Part shown: positions 9,601 to 16,554 of the stretch, one piece after another | Layout of the letters: every line of letters begins with the position of its first letter | Numbering within the stretch: the stretch's first letter is position 1 | NCBI GenBank assembly: GCA_902363145.1 | Contig: CABIZB010000008.1 | Coordinates: 1-64,000, forward strand | DNA from: Oscillospiraceae bacterium | Lineage (GTDB): Bacteria; Bacillota; Clostridia; Oscillospirales; Ruminococcaceae | Length of the DNA stretch: 64,000 nt | Direction: 5' to 3' | Notes under the pieces: generated by a model | What the model saw: only the letters and a program-made list of their open reading frames with translations | What the model was told of the DNA's origin: nothing | Database searches by the model: none | Made by a program: the position numbers and the translations under genes

Positions 9601-9748
9601 TCTGTACTATGAGGGTGCAGCCGTCCCGAATGTATCAACGGGAGTAAAAGGTACACCCATTTCCACGGCAACGGGCAATACACTAAAGATTACCGTTATT
9701 GACAAAGACGGAAACTATATCAACCCACTATTTATATTTTCAGATTGA
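6608..9748 (+). CDS. Large membrane-anchored ICE protein, M23-like tail
   Basis: This protein of about 1046 residues has a long charged, coiled-coil-rich N-terminal half (roughly 560 residues), then a lysine/glutamine-rich stretch and one transmembrane segment at about residues 608-630. The C-terminal region of about 400 residues is tyrosine- and acid-rich. The last 85 residues read like a LytM/M23 beta fold (GIVLYSSPGQQI, then NPLFIF near the end), but the usual zinc histidines are not evident. Its position after VirB4 is where ICEs usually encode a cell-wall hydrolase. I prefer TTG 6608, which has GAGGTGAG upstream, over GTG 6599. A role in wall passage is inferred from position. Confidence 0.6.
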   Translation: MSSRDEQLEALEAAVKSAESKLKTAKMSVDDIDRKIKSVDEAFEQKLAEKAIGYKEQTGADFSREVDVNGRVSYSFSREAKPKERRTLTIKRQFDSETGKVGYKVGFTDNGNQTVSVNSAKDLKKPSSRKKYIAFNLFGYRKLELSTEVNNPFLNTVGKPIIVPIQAAAKLVDKTEEFAKKVSESSVGRGIADAAKIVSAPIVIPAKIVKDISDKGGVIHSISDLGDKIKIEGVNVPKPLKTVASGTVSVAKGMETLAVNTAKSVNKFTIEIAKEKLYEEIHKGISENESTQAAYVIGVRAIDVYKVLNEHTKYKKAVRRDKAGNDITDTNVSRYLAGKEESKYQRTKDSLNEEKKAADYSAYNARKEYEAAKARLESYKRSKGIPVSEVQTDEIIYEKPKLTKTEKDIEKTKRKLKSVQNHKYRFKRQKVFIPQKGKVVSKVMLTRVDVTEPTPMTAWETRKGLEGLAVRDVGMSMRRKAMRDGGDNSGVEAANFAITASQSATRLIKAIDKKERDLTERHYEKKLHKLENIKGIENAVESVKPYEKSPDSKPPENKKKSSKSDSKQQQKNQIKKKHQKKVYKKKKKNAVSEVLEDLKRFAARKAKGVGVILAIIALMILYPVFSLTMCSGGTPIESGMGTAAEILISPCSTVDLGQCDLYYTELAKNMIHMHQNIDSYYVDYNKYVCLTEINEISHSPEKLVPYVAVKALSDNGGDDWNFEQAKPYIEDVFNSQYEFYTNEVHEIRKNVTTVTYRNENTYYSALGSSEYNLERPEGADIPNPLKSELYTHYANTYTHIELPIINGYIENTLDCVGVYTDENGQTTEYDDMQTITFQNFWQITLVFDYIDGEYQEYWVYTEQQQDYFEYDYYILEYAIKENAMDVPDSYWTDTDLRWLDNNFDKLIYNRVLAMNEDEQELFDGYFEYNMGHQELKTPYAEAEIARYPGYNNDIYGDMSLENGIVLYSSPGQQIICGMDGEITATENGFSVYNKKYGTLYYEGAAVPNVSTGVKGTPISTATGNTLKITVIDKDGNYINPLFIFSD

Positions 9749-9766
9749 TTTGAAAGGAAATTTTAT

Positions 9767-10051
9767 ATGAAAAGCACTTCACCAACAAGGAAAAAGGTCG
9801 ATAAGCTTTCTGCTGAAATACAGCAGCTTGAAGCTCAGATTGCGGAAAAGAAAGAGAAGTTGGCTTCTCTGAAAGAAGCCAAACTTGAAGCCGAGAACAC
9901 GGAGATAATTTCTATTATCCGTAATGCTGATCTATCTGTAGAAGATATTCAGGAAATGATCTCGGACTTGACTTCTGTAAAGAAATCGCCGTCAGATATG
10001 GCAAAGTCACAGCCAATGAGTGACCTGAAAGGAGAAGAAAAAATAATATGA
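9767..10051 (+). CDS. DUF4315 family protein
   Basis: This 94-residue protein has a basic N-terminus and a strong coiled coil (about residues 8-45, KVDKLSAEIQQLEAQI), followed by the short helix VEDIQEMISDL. This matches DUF4315, which is encoded between the wall-hydrolase-position gene and DUF4366 in conjugative elements of this kind. The function is unknown. It overlaps the DUF4366 start by 4 bases and is translated from a GAAAGGA site. Confidence 0.8.
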   Translation: MKSTSPTRKKVDKLSAEIQQLEAQIAEKKEKLASLKEAKLEAENTEIISIIRNADLSVEDIQEMISDLTSVKKSPSDMAKSQPMSDLKGEEKII

Positions 10052-10998
10052 AAACCAAAATCTTATCATTTTTCATAGCTCTGTCCCTTGTAAATGTTCT
10101 GCCGACAACCGCTTGGGCAACAGGGCAGGAAGAACAGCAGGCGAAAATAACTTCCGAGGAAGTTATTGAAGATACTTCTGAGGACGCAACTGTCTCTCTG
10201 GAGGAGTTTCTCAGAAACAATGAGGATATGCAGGCTCAGATTGATGAGATCAGACAGCTTTTTGAGGACAACGGTTACAACATTGACGGCTTGAACGGCA
10301 ATGTTGAGAATCTGAACGGAGAAATTGACGGTTTGCAGATGTCTCTCAACGATCTGTACAGCCTTATAAATACGCTTCAGGCACAGCCTAAAGCAAGCAA
10401 TGCTTCATCATCTTCGAGTTCGGGCATCACTCCTCAGCAGGCAACGACAGCTCCCACTCAGACCACAACGACTACAACAACCGTGACCACTGCTGCTCCA
10501 AATACAGAACCTAACGGTTATCTCGTTGAAAAGGCTGAAAAGACCCCCGAAGAACGTGATTTTATTACAGTCACAACACGGGACGGACACGTTTTCTATA
10601 TTGTCATTGACTATGAAAATGATAATCAGAATGTTTACTTCCTCAATACCGTTGATACGGCAGACCTGAAATATCTTCTTGAGGGCAGCAGCACAACAAC
10701 GGCACTTAAATTAGAATCGGACAATAAGACAACCGAAACGGAAGCTTCCAAAACCGAAAAAGACGATACTGAAAAAGCGAATGATGGAAATACGAAAAAG
10801 AAAAACAGCAATATGGTTCTTTACATAGTCGGCGGTGTTGGTGTTATCATATTTATATTTATCGCAAAGAAGAAAGTATCGGGCGGCAAGAAAAAGTTTG
10901 ACGATGATGATTCGGAAAACACTTCCGATGATTACACAGAGGAAGAACCCGAAATCTATGAAAATGATGAGACGGAGGAATCCTATGAAGAAGAATAA
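10048..10998 (+). CDS. DUF4366 / CD1107-family surface protein
   Basis: This 316-residue protein has a signal peptide (residues 1-25, ending TTAWA) and a predicted coiled coil with two copies of a GLNG-type motif (about residues 75-110). A Ser/Thr-rich linker follows, then the DUF4366 core (DFITVTTRDGHVFYIVID, about residues 172-190). Near residue 255-275 is a transmembrane helix, ahead of an acidic cytoplasmic tail. The layout suggests an extracellular stalk anchored by its C-terminus, part of the ICE surface apparatus. It overlaps both neighbours, so the three genes are probably coupled. Confidence 0.8.
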   Translation: MKTKILSFFIALSLVNVLPTTAWATGQEEQQAKITSEEVIEDTSEDATVSLEEFLRNNEDMQAQIDEIRQLFEDNGYNIDGLNGNVENLNGEIDGLQMSLNDLYSLINTLQAQPKASNASSSSSSGITPQQATTAPTQTTTTTTTVTTAAPNTEPNGYLVEKAEKTPEERDFITVTTRDGHVFYIVIDYENDNQNVYFLNTVDTADLKYLLEGSSTTTALKLESDNKTTETEASKTEKDDTEKANDGNTKKKNSNMVLYIVGGVGVIIFIFIAKKKVSGGKKKFDDDDSENTSDDYTEEEPEIYENDETEESYEEE

Positions 10999-11338
10999 TT
11001 CCTTGAAAGTGCAGATAATTACCGCTTTGGGCGCATTTGCCGGAGCTGTTTTATGCTGTTACTACAGAAAGCACCGCCAAGTGAATGCCGTTATCAAAGC
11101 AATTTCCGATACCTTGGGAGATGAAGAAGTTACAGACTTCAAAAGCTTCTCAGAACATCTGTCTGAATACCACGGAATCACTGCGAAAAACATTTACGGC
11201 AATGTGGTCGAATATTCATCGGACAGCATTAAATCAATAACCAGTGATGAAATACAGTCATACAGCAAGAAAAGCTGTAGCTATGATATGGACAATTTGG
11301 AGACTGCTTTTTCTCTCAATCGTGAATTGTGGATATAA
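10985..11338 (+). CDS. Hypothetical protein, N-terminal membrane anchor
   Basis: This 117-residue protein starts at ATG 10985 inside the end of the DUF4366 gene, with GGAGGA upstream. Residues 8-25 (VQIITALGAFAGAVLCCY) form one membrane segment. The rest is soluble with a helical SDTLGDEEVTDFKSFSEHLS region. I do not recognise the family. It closes the transfer operon and is followed by a palindrome site and a terminator. Confidence 0.65.
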   Translation: MKKNNSLKVQIITALGAFAGAVLCCYYRKHRQVNAVIKAISDTLGDEEVTDFKSFSEHLSEYHGITAKNIYGNVVEYSSDSIKSITSDEIQSYSKKSCSYDMDNLETAFSLNRELWI

Positions 11339-11340
11339 AG

Positions 11341-11357
11341 TGTGTCACCGTGACACA
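11341..11357. promoter_or_regulatory. 17-bp palindrome, site 2 (TGTGTCACCGTGACACA)
   Basis: Perfect copy, beginning 3 bp after the stop of the preceding gene and just ahead of a terminator. Confidence 0.75.
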
Positions 11358-11359
11358 TC

Positions 11360-11394
11360 AGTCCGCCCTGTTTTATTGTGGGGCGGACTTTTCT
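11360..11394 (+). terminator. Terminator after the transfer operon
   Basis: AGTCCGCCC and GGGCGGACT form a 9-bp stem with a 12-base AT-rich loop, followed by TTTTCTT. It separates the secretion operon from topB. Confidence 0.75.
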
Positions 11395-11422
11395 TATCAA
11401 AAAATTTGGAGGTAGATAACGA

Positions 11423-13765
11423 ATGAAGCTCATAATCGCAGAAAAGAAGAGTGTCGGAGAGACAATAGCTAAAGTCCTTGGTGTAAAAGCTATACGGAAT
11501 GGTTATTTAGAGGGCGATGATTACATAATTTCATGGTGTCAGGGACATCTTGTAGGTCTTGCTCTTCCCGACAGCTACGGCGAACAGTATAAACAATACT
11601 GGACGTTTGATAATCTTCCGATAATTCCGCAGAAGTGGATTTTTGAAGCGGACAACGGCAAAATACGGCAGCTTAAAACTCTGAAAGAACTTATTTTTAA
11701 CAATTCTGTCAATGAAATCATTTGCGCTACGGACGCAGGACGTGAGGGTGAATGTATTTTCAGGTATGTGTACAATTACTTCGACTGCCACAAGCCTGTA
11801 AAGCGTTTGTGGATATCATCAATGGAGGATTCCGCTATCCGTGAGGGAATGAACAATTTACAGCCGTACAGCAAATTTGATAATCTTTTTTCCGCAGGAT
11901 TGTGCAGAGCTAAGGCAGACTGGCTTGTAGGCATGAACGGTTCACGTCTGTTTTCAAACCGTTACAGAACATCTCTGAACGTGGGACGTGTTCAGACACC
12001 CGTGCTTGCAATGGTGGTTCAGCGTGATTATGATATAGCGCATTTTGTGAAGCAGAAATATTACACGGTCGAAATGGACTGCGGAGATTTTATCGCTGCA
12101 ACGGCAAGAATTGATGATGAAAGCTTCGCAAGAAATCTTGCGGAAATATGTAACGGGAAAAGTGCTGTGGTTACAGCAGTTACCAAAGAAACAAAGACCG
12201 TAAATCCGCCAAAGCTCTATGACCTGACCACATTACAAAGAGAAGCAAACAAACTTTTCGGATATACGGCAAAGCAGACCTTGAACTATTTGCAGTCTCT
12301 TTATGACGCAAAATTGGCTACATATCCACGAACCGACAGTCAATATCTGACCGAGGATATGGAACAGACTGCTTTGGATATGCTTAATTGTATCAGAAAT
12401 ACATTCCCTCAGTTATCTTGCGGAATAAGCTTTGAAAACACTGACCATTCAGGAGTTAAAAGGTGTTTAAACAATTCAAAGGTATCCGACCACACAGCTA
12501 TAATTCCGACAGCGGAAATAAAAAAAGCTGACCTTGCCGCACTTCCGACAGGTGAAAAAAATATTCTTTTGCTTATTTCCGCAAAGCTTCTTATCGCAAC
12601 ATCAGAACCGCACAGGTATGAATCGGTAAAGGTTTCGGTAACATCTGAAAGTGCTGCAAGCTCAGAATTTTACGCAACAGGAAAGAAAATTCTCACTGCC
12701 TATGATTTCAAGGTGATCGAGAGCCATGTGAAAGAAGTCCTGACCAAGAAAAAAGTTGAGGAGAAAGAAGTAATGCTTCCTGAAATAGCAGAGGGTCAGT
12801 GCTTTGAAAATGTCAGCACAAAAACAGCGGAACACCTTACCTCACCGCCAAAAGCTTTCACAGAAGATACATTGCTCAAAGCAATGGAAACAGCCGGAAA
12901 TACCGACTATGATGAAAATTCCGATGTAGAGAAAAAAGGCTTGGGAACTCCGGCTACAAGAGCGGATATAATCGAAAATCTCGAAAAAAGAGAATATATT
13001 GTCCGTGATGGGAAGAAAATCAATGCGACAGCAAAAGGAATCAAGCTCATTGAAGTTGTTCCTGATGAAGTCAAGTCACCAAAACTTACTGCTGTTTGGG
13101 AAACAATGCTTCAACATATGGAAAAAGGACAGGCTTCTCCGGACAGCTTTATGAATGAAATTGAGAGCTTCGTCAGAAAGCTTACGGAGAACTATTCCGA
13201 AAGTGCAGAGGGCAGCGGTTTCGTCAGGTCATCTTTGGGCAAGTGTCCACGATGCGGAAAGAATATTATAGAGGGAAAGCTGAACTACTATTGCGAAAGC
13301 GGTAAGGACGGCTGCGGTTTTTCTGTATGGAAAAATCAGAAATATCCGAATACTACAGTTTCGGCAAAGCAAATGGAGGAGCTTCTATCCCTCGGAAAAA
13401 CAACACTTAAAGCTGTTTCCAAAAACGGTAAGGAATATACAGCAGATTTCAGCCTTGAAGATACGGGCAAATACGTCAATCTTGTCTTTGCACAAAGTGA
13501 AAGCACAGCTTTGGGCAAGTGTCCGAAATGCGGCGGAGATATTATCGGCGGTCAATATGGTTTCCACTGCAAAAACAAGTGCGGAATGAATGTTGGCAAG
13601 GTTTACGGCAAGGAGCTGACAGAAAATCAACTTAAAAATCTTCTTAGCGGAAAAGAGATTTCTTATACCGCAGGCGGAAAAAAGACTGTTGTTGTACCTG
13701 AAATCATTGAAAATAACTATCAGGGGAAAATATATTTTCAATGGAAAACCAAATCGGCAACATAA
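11423..13765 (+). CDS. topB: DNA topoisomerase III
   Basis: This is a 780-residue type IA topoisomerase. The toprim start KLIIAEKKSVGETIAKVLG and the acidic DAGREGE motif (about residue 96) are intact. The catalytic tyrosine lies in ATYPRTDSQYL (about residue 300). The C-terminus carries two zinc ribbons (CPRCGKN and CPKCGGD) with 4-Cys spacing. ICE-encoded TopB enzymes resolve DNA during rolling-circle or conjugative transfer. It has a GGAGG ribosome site and lies between a terminator and palindrome site 3. Confidence 0.93.
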   Translation: MKLIIAEKKSVGETIAKVLGVKAIRNGYLEGDDYIISWCQGHLVGLALPDSYGEQYKQYWTFDNLPIIPQKWIFEADNGKIRQLKTLKELIFNNSVNEIICATDAGREGECIFRYVYNYFDCHKPVKRLWISSMEDSAIREGMNNLQPYSKFDNLFSAGLCRAKADWLVGMNGSRLFSNRYRTSLNVGRVQTPVLAMVVQRDYDIAHFVKQKYYTVEMDCGDFIAATARIDDESFARNLAEICNGKSAVVTAVTKETKTVNPPKLYDLTTLQREANKLFGYTAKQTLNYLQSLYDAKLATYPRTDSQYLTEDMEQTALDMLNCIRNTFPQLSCGISFENTDHSGVKRCLNNSKVSDHTAIIPTAEIKKADLAALPTGEKNILLLISAKLLIATSEPHRYESVKVSVTSESAASSEFYATGKKILTAYDFKVIESHVKEVLTKKKVEEKEVMLPEIAEGQCFENVSTKTAEHLTSPPKAFTEDTLLKAMETAGNTDYDENSDVEKKGLGTPATRADIIENLEKREYIVRDGKKINATAKGIKLIEVVPDEVKSPKLTAVWETMLQHMEKGQASPDSFMNEIESFVRKLTENYSESAEGSGFVRSSLGKCPRCGKNIIEGKLNYYCESGKDGCGFSVWKNQKYPNTTVSAKQMEELLSLGKTTLKAVSKNGKEYTADFSLEDTGKYVNLVFAQSESTALGKCPKCGGDIIGGQYGFHCKNKCGMNVGKVYGKELTENQLKNLLSGKEISYTAGGKKTVVVPEIIENNYQGKIYFQWKTKSAT

Positions 13766-13767
13766 AA

Positions 13768-13784
13768 TGTGTCACGGTGACACA
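13768..13784. promoter_or_regulatory. 17-bp palindrome, site 3 (TGTGTCACGGTGACACA)
   Basis: Perfect copy with G at the centre, 2 bp after the topB stop. Confidence 0.75.
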
Positions 13785-13804
13785 GAAAGGAGCTATGAAA
13801 AATT

Positions 13805-14041
13805 ATGACAAGCACAGTAATTCTTTTTCTGATCTGTCAGATTTCTTCAATGATACTTAATGAAACGAAAAATTCTCAGATAAAAGCTATTGAAGCTAAC
13901 AGCAAAACCATGTCTCCAACAGAGAAAATGAAATGTGAGCAGAAAATACGCATTTCAAAATTTTTCTCGGCATTTCTGAAATACGGAGGATTCGCTTATC
14001 TTGTCCTTTCAATCACTTTGGAAATCATAGGGCAGAAATAA
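13805..14041 (+). CDS. Small two-segment membrane protein
   Basis: This 78-residue protein has a hydrophobic N-terminus (TVILFLICQISSMIL) and a second membrane segment near the C-terminus (YGGFAYLVLSITLEII), joined by a basic, lysine-rich loop. I do not recognise it. It lies between two copies of the 17-bp palindrome and has an AAAGGAG site somewhat distant from ATG 13805. Confidence 0.55.
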   Translation: MTSTVILFLICQISSMILNETKNSQIKAIEANSKTMSPTEKMKCEQKIRISKFFSAFLKYGGFAYLVLSITLEIIGQK

Positions 14042-14046
14042 CCTCC

Positions 14047-14063
14047 TGTGTCACCGTGACACA
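14047..14063. promoter_or_regulatory. 17-bp palindrome, site 4 (TGTGTCACCGTGACACA)
   Basis: Perfect copy, 5 bp after the preceding stop and about 63 bp before a secreted-protein gene. Confidence 0.75.
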
Positions 14064-14125
14064 CATTCTTTTCAGAATATGACCCTTTAGGGGTTATAGA
14101 ATATAAAAACAAAGGAGAAAAAATC

Positions 14126-14599
14126 ATGAAAATCACAAAAAAGGCACTCGCATTCACACTTTCGGCAGCAATGGGAATATCCGCTATTCCTGCAATGAAT
14201 TGCTCGGCAGCAGAAAGAACAGTTTTTGAGAGGGAAAATTATTCCGCTACATACGAGAATTCTTTCTCACTTGAATTTGTCGTAATCATGTGGTCGGAAA
14301 ATGACAATGGTGAACTTACGATAACAGGCTGCTCCCCCATGCATTCAGAAAAGATAAAGGATTATCCTACGTCAAATGTTCTCGGAAGCTTTGTGTTCAA
14401 CGGAACGCTCAGACTTCCGTCACACATAAACGGAAAGCCTGTTACTGCAATCAATGGCTATAACATAGCCAAAACTGTCGGAGCAAATACCGTAATCATC
14501 AATGAGAATATCACCGATATATCCGAAAAGTCTTTCGGAAAGGGTGTGACGGTTCTTACTGCCGACAACGAACTCAGACAGTCACCGATCTACTACTGA
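14126..14599 (+). CDS. Secreted protein with BspA/LRR_5-like repeat
   Basis: This 157-residue protein has a clear signal peptide (KKALAFTLSAAMGISAIPA, cleavage near residue 29 at CSAAE). The mature part includes LRLPSHINGKPVTAING and VIINENITDISEKSFG. These match the spacing of BspA-type leucine-rich repeats (LRR_5), which in gut Firmicutes often mediate surface binding. Only about two repeats fit. It stands alone between palindrome site 4 and a terminator, and has an AAAGGAG site. Confidence 0.65.
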   Translation: MKITKKALAFTLSAAMGISAIPAMNCSAAERTVFERENYSATYENSFSLEFVVIMWSENDNGELTITGCSPMHSEKIKDYPTSNVLGSFVFNGTLRLPSHINGKPVTAINGYNIAKTVGANTVIINENITDISEKSFGKGVTVLTADNELRQSPIYY

Positions 14600-14629
14600 T
14601 CTCTGCAATAAAATTTAAAATGACGTTAA

Positions 14630-14657
14630 GGGAGTATGCATATGTATGCTCCCTTTT
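14630..14657 (+). terminator. Terminator before the methyltransferase gene
   Basis: GGGAG and CTCCC enclose a nearly self-complementary TATGCATATGTATG core, followed by TTTT. It sits between the secreted-protein gene and the methyltransferase gene. Confidence 0.65.
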
Positions 14658-14680
14658 CGTTTGTACAAAGGAGATGACCT

Positions 14681-15718
14681 ATGCACGTTTTAAGCTTATT
14701 CGACGGTATTTCCTGCGGAATGGTTGCACTTGAACGTTCGGGAATACTTGTCGAAAAGTATCACGCATATGAAATTGACAAATACGCCACAGCAATTTCA
14801 AAAAGAAATTATCCCGAAATTGATTATCACGGTGATGTTTTTTACGGAAATTTCAGAAAATACAAGAACTGCGATCTGCTTATCGGCGGTTCACCGTGTA
14901 CATACTGGAGCGTAGCCAAAAAAGGAAGAGAAACAACTGCTGACGGAGAGGGATTCAGATTGTTCATGCAGTATGTTCGGGCATTGGAAGAAAGTAATTC
15001 AAAGTATTTTCTGTATGAAAATAATAACAGCATACACAAGAATATCAAAGATGAAATATCCAAATTCTTGGGAGTTGAGCCGATAATGATAAACTCTGCC
15101 TTGGTATCTGCGCAGCAACGAAAAAGATGTTATTGGACAAACATTCCCAATATCACACAGCCGCAGGATAAGGAAATTTATCTGAAAGATATTTTGGTAA
15201 GCGGTATTCCGTGGCAGGATAAGTCCTACGCTTATACAACAAGGTGTCAGTGCGCAACGTTTAAGGACACACTTAAACGCCATAGGCATACTATGATTGC
15301 CGAACCAGTCGTATTACAGAGGGGACACGGATACAACAAAGGTGGTATAAAACAAGGAAAATGCCCTACTTTTACTGCAAGTGACAGTTTTGTATATAAC
15401 AATTTGGTCGCCGTGCCTGTAAGGATAGGACATATTGGAAAAGGCGGTTTGGGCGAACGAATTTATTCTGTTTACGGAAAATCTGTTTCAATGAAAGCTA
15501 ATGGCGGAGGCGGCGGAGCAAAAACAGGATTATACAAAATTGACTTGCCTGACGGCGATTATATCATACGCAAGCTTTACCCGATAGAAGCGGAACGTCT
15601 GCAAACTCTCCCCGATAATTACACGGAGGGAGTGTCCAATACTCAGAGATACAAGTGTATCGGAAACGGGTGGACTGTGGACGTTATAGCGCATATTCTC
15701 GGTTTTATTCCGAAATAA
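14681..15718 (+). CDS. DNA cytosine-5 methyltransferase
   Basis: This 345-residue C5-methyltransferase has motif I LSLFDGISCGMVAL, the catalytic Pro-Cys in GGSPCTYWS (Cys at about residue 73), the motif VI region YENNNS and motif VIII QQRKRCYW. Motifs IX-X are at the C-terminus (RLQTLPDNYTEG, CIGNGW). No restriction endonuclease gene is adjacent, so it is probably an orphan or anti-restriction enzyme. It is 18 bp from a PAPS-reductase-like gene, and the two probably form one transcript. Start ATG 14681 has AAAGGAG. Confidence 0.9.
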   Translation: MHVLSLFDGISCGMVALERSGILVEKYHAYEIDKYATAISKRNYPEIDYHGDVFYGNFRKYKNCDLLIGGSPCTYWSVAKKGRETTADGEGFRLFMQYVRALEESNSKYFLYENNNSIHKNIKDEISKFLGVEPIMINSALVSAQQRKRCYWTNIPNITQPQDKEIYLKDILVSGIPWQDKSYAYTTRCQCATFKDTLKRHRHTMIAEPVVLQRGHGYNKGGIKQGKCPTFTASDSFVYNNLVAVPVRIGHIGKGGLGERIYSVYGKSVSMKANGGGGGAKTGLYKIDLPDGDYIIRKLYPIEAERLQTLPDNYTEGVSNTQRYKCIGNGWTVDVIAHILGFIPK

Positions 15719-15736
15719 AATGAAAGGACTGAAAAA

Positions 15737-16504
15737 ATGGAATATATTCTTTCTTTGAGCTATGGCAAGGACAGTCTTGCCTGTTTGGGAGCTATTGCTG
15801 AATTGGGGTGGCAGCTTGACCGTATAATTCACGCTGAAATATGGGCAACTGAAACTATTCCTGCCGATTTGCCGCCAATGGTGGAATTTAAGGATAAAGC
15901 CGATAAAATCATAAAAGAACGATACGGAATAACCGTTGAACACGTTTCAGCAGGAATTACATATGAGGAAATCTTTTATCATTATGTAAAAAACAAAGGA
16001 AAAAGCATAAATTCAGGGCATATAAACGGCTTTCCAATGATAAAAGGTGCTTGGTGCAACAGCAAGCTTAAAGTTGCAGCTTTAAATAAAATTGATAAAA
16101 ATGCTGTTTCCTATATTGGAATAGCCTATGATGAACCCAAAAGATTTAAAGTTTTATCGGCGAAAAAATTATCTCCGCTTGTTGCCGCAAAATGGACGGA
16201 AAAAATGTGTTATGACTGGTGTAAAAAGAATGATCTGCTTTCACCGATATATGAATCATCAACCCGTGGTGGGTGTTGGTTTTGCCATAACCAAAGTGTT
16301 GAACAGCTTCGGCTGCTGAGACACAGCTATCCTGACCTTTGGGAACTTCTTATGCAATGGGATAAGGACTCGCCAATTACTTTTAAACCCGATCATACCG
16401 TTCATGACTTTGACAAGCGTTTTCAGCTTGAAGATTTGAATATAATCATTCCAAACGACAGACGTTTTCGGTGGAAATGTCTGAATGACCATACATTTAA
16501 CTGA
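15737..16504 (+). CDS. PAPS-reductase-family PP-loop protein
   Basis: This 255-residue protein begins with the PP-loop motif SLSYGKDSLACLGA, which binds ATP in the PAPS reductase/ATP sulfurylase superfamily. A CxxC-type pair occurs in RGGCWFCHNQ (about residue 176), with other cysteines at KGAWCNSK and KMCYDWCKK. These could hold a metal or an iron-sulfur cluster. Family members in phages and ICEs often lie beside DNA methyltransferases and are suspected of nucleic-acid modification. True sulfate reduction is unlikely here. It is directly downstream of the methyltransferase gene. Confidence 0.8.
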   Translation: MEYILSLSYGKDSLACLGAIAELGWQLDRIIHAEIWATETIPADLPPMVEFKDKADKIIKERYGITVEHVSAGITYEEIFYHYVKNKGKSINSGHINGFPMIKGAWCNSKLKVAALNKIDKNAVSYIGIAYDEPKRFKVLSAKKLSPLVAAKWTEKMCYDWCKKNDLLSPIYESSTRGGCWFCHNQSVEQLRLLRHSYPDLWELLMQWDKDSPITFKPDHTVHDFDKRFQLEDLNIIIPNDRRFRWKCLNDHTFN

Positions 16505-16520
16505 CAGCTTATGTATTTCG

Positions 16521-16537
16521 TGTGTCATGATGACACA
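16521..16537. promoter_or_regulatory. 17-bp palindrome, site 5 (TGTGTCATGATGACACA)
   Basis: Variant copy in which both inner positions change together (C/G to T/A), keeping dyad symmetry. It lies 16 bp after the preceding stop. Confidence 0.7.
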
Positions 16538-16554
16538 CAGCGAAAGGAGTTAAT

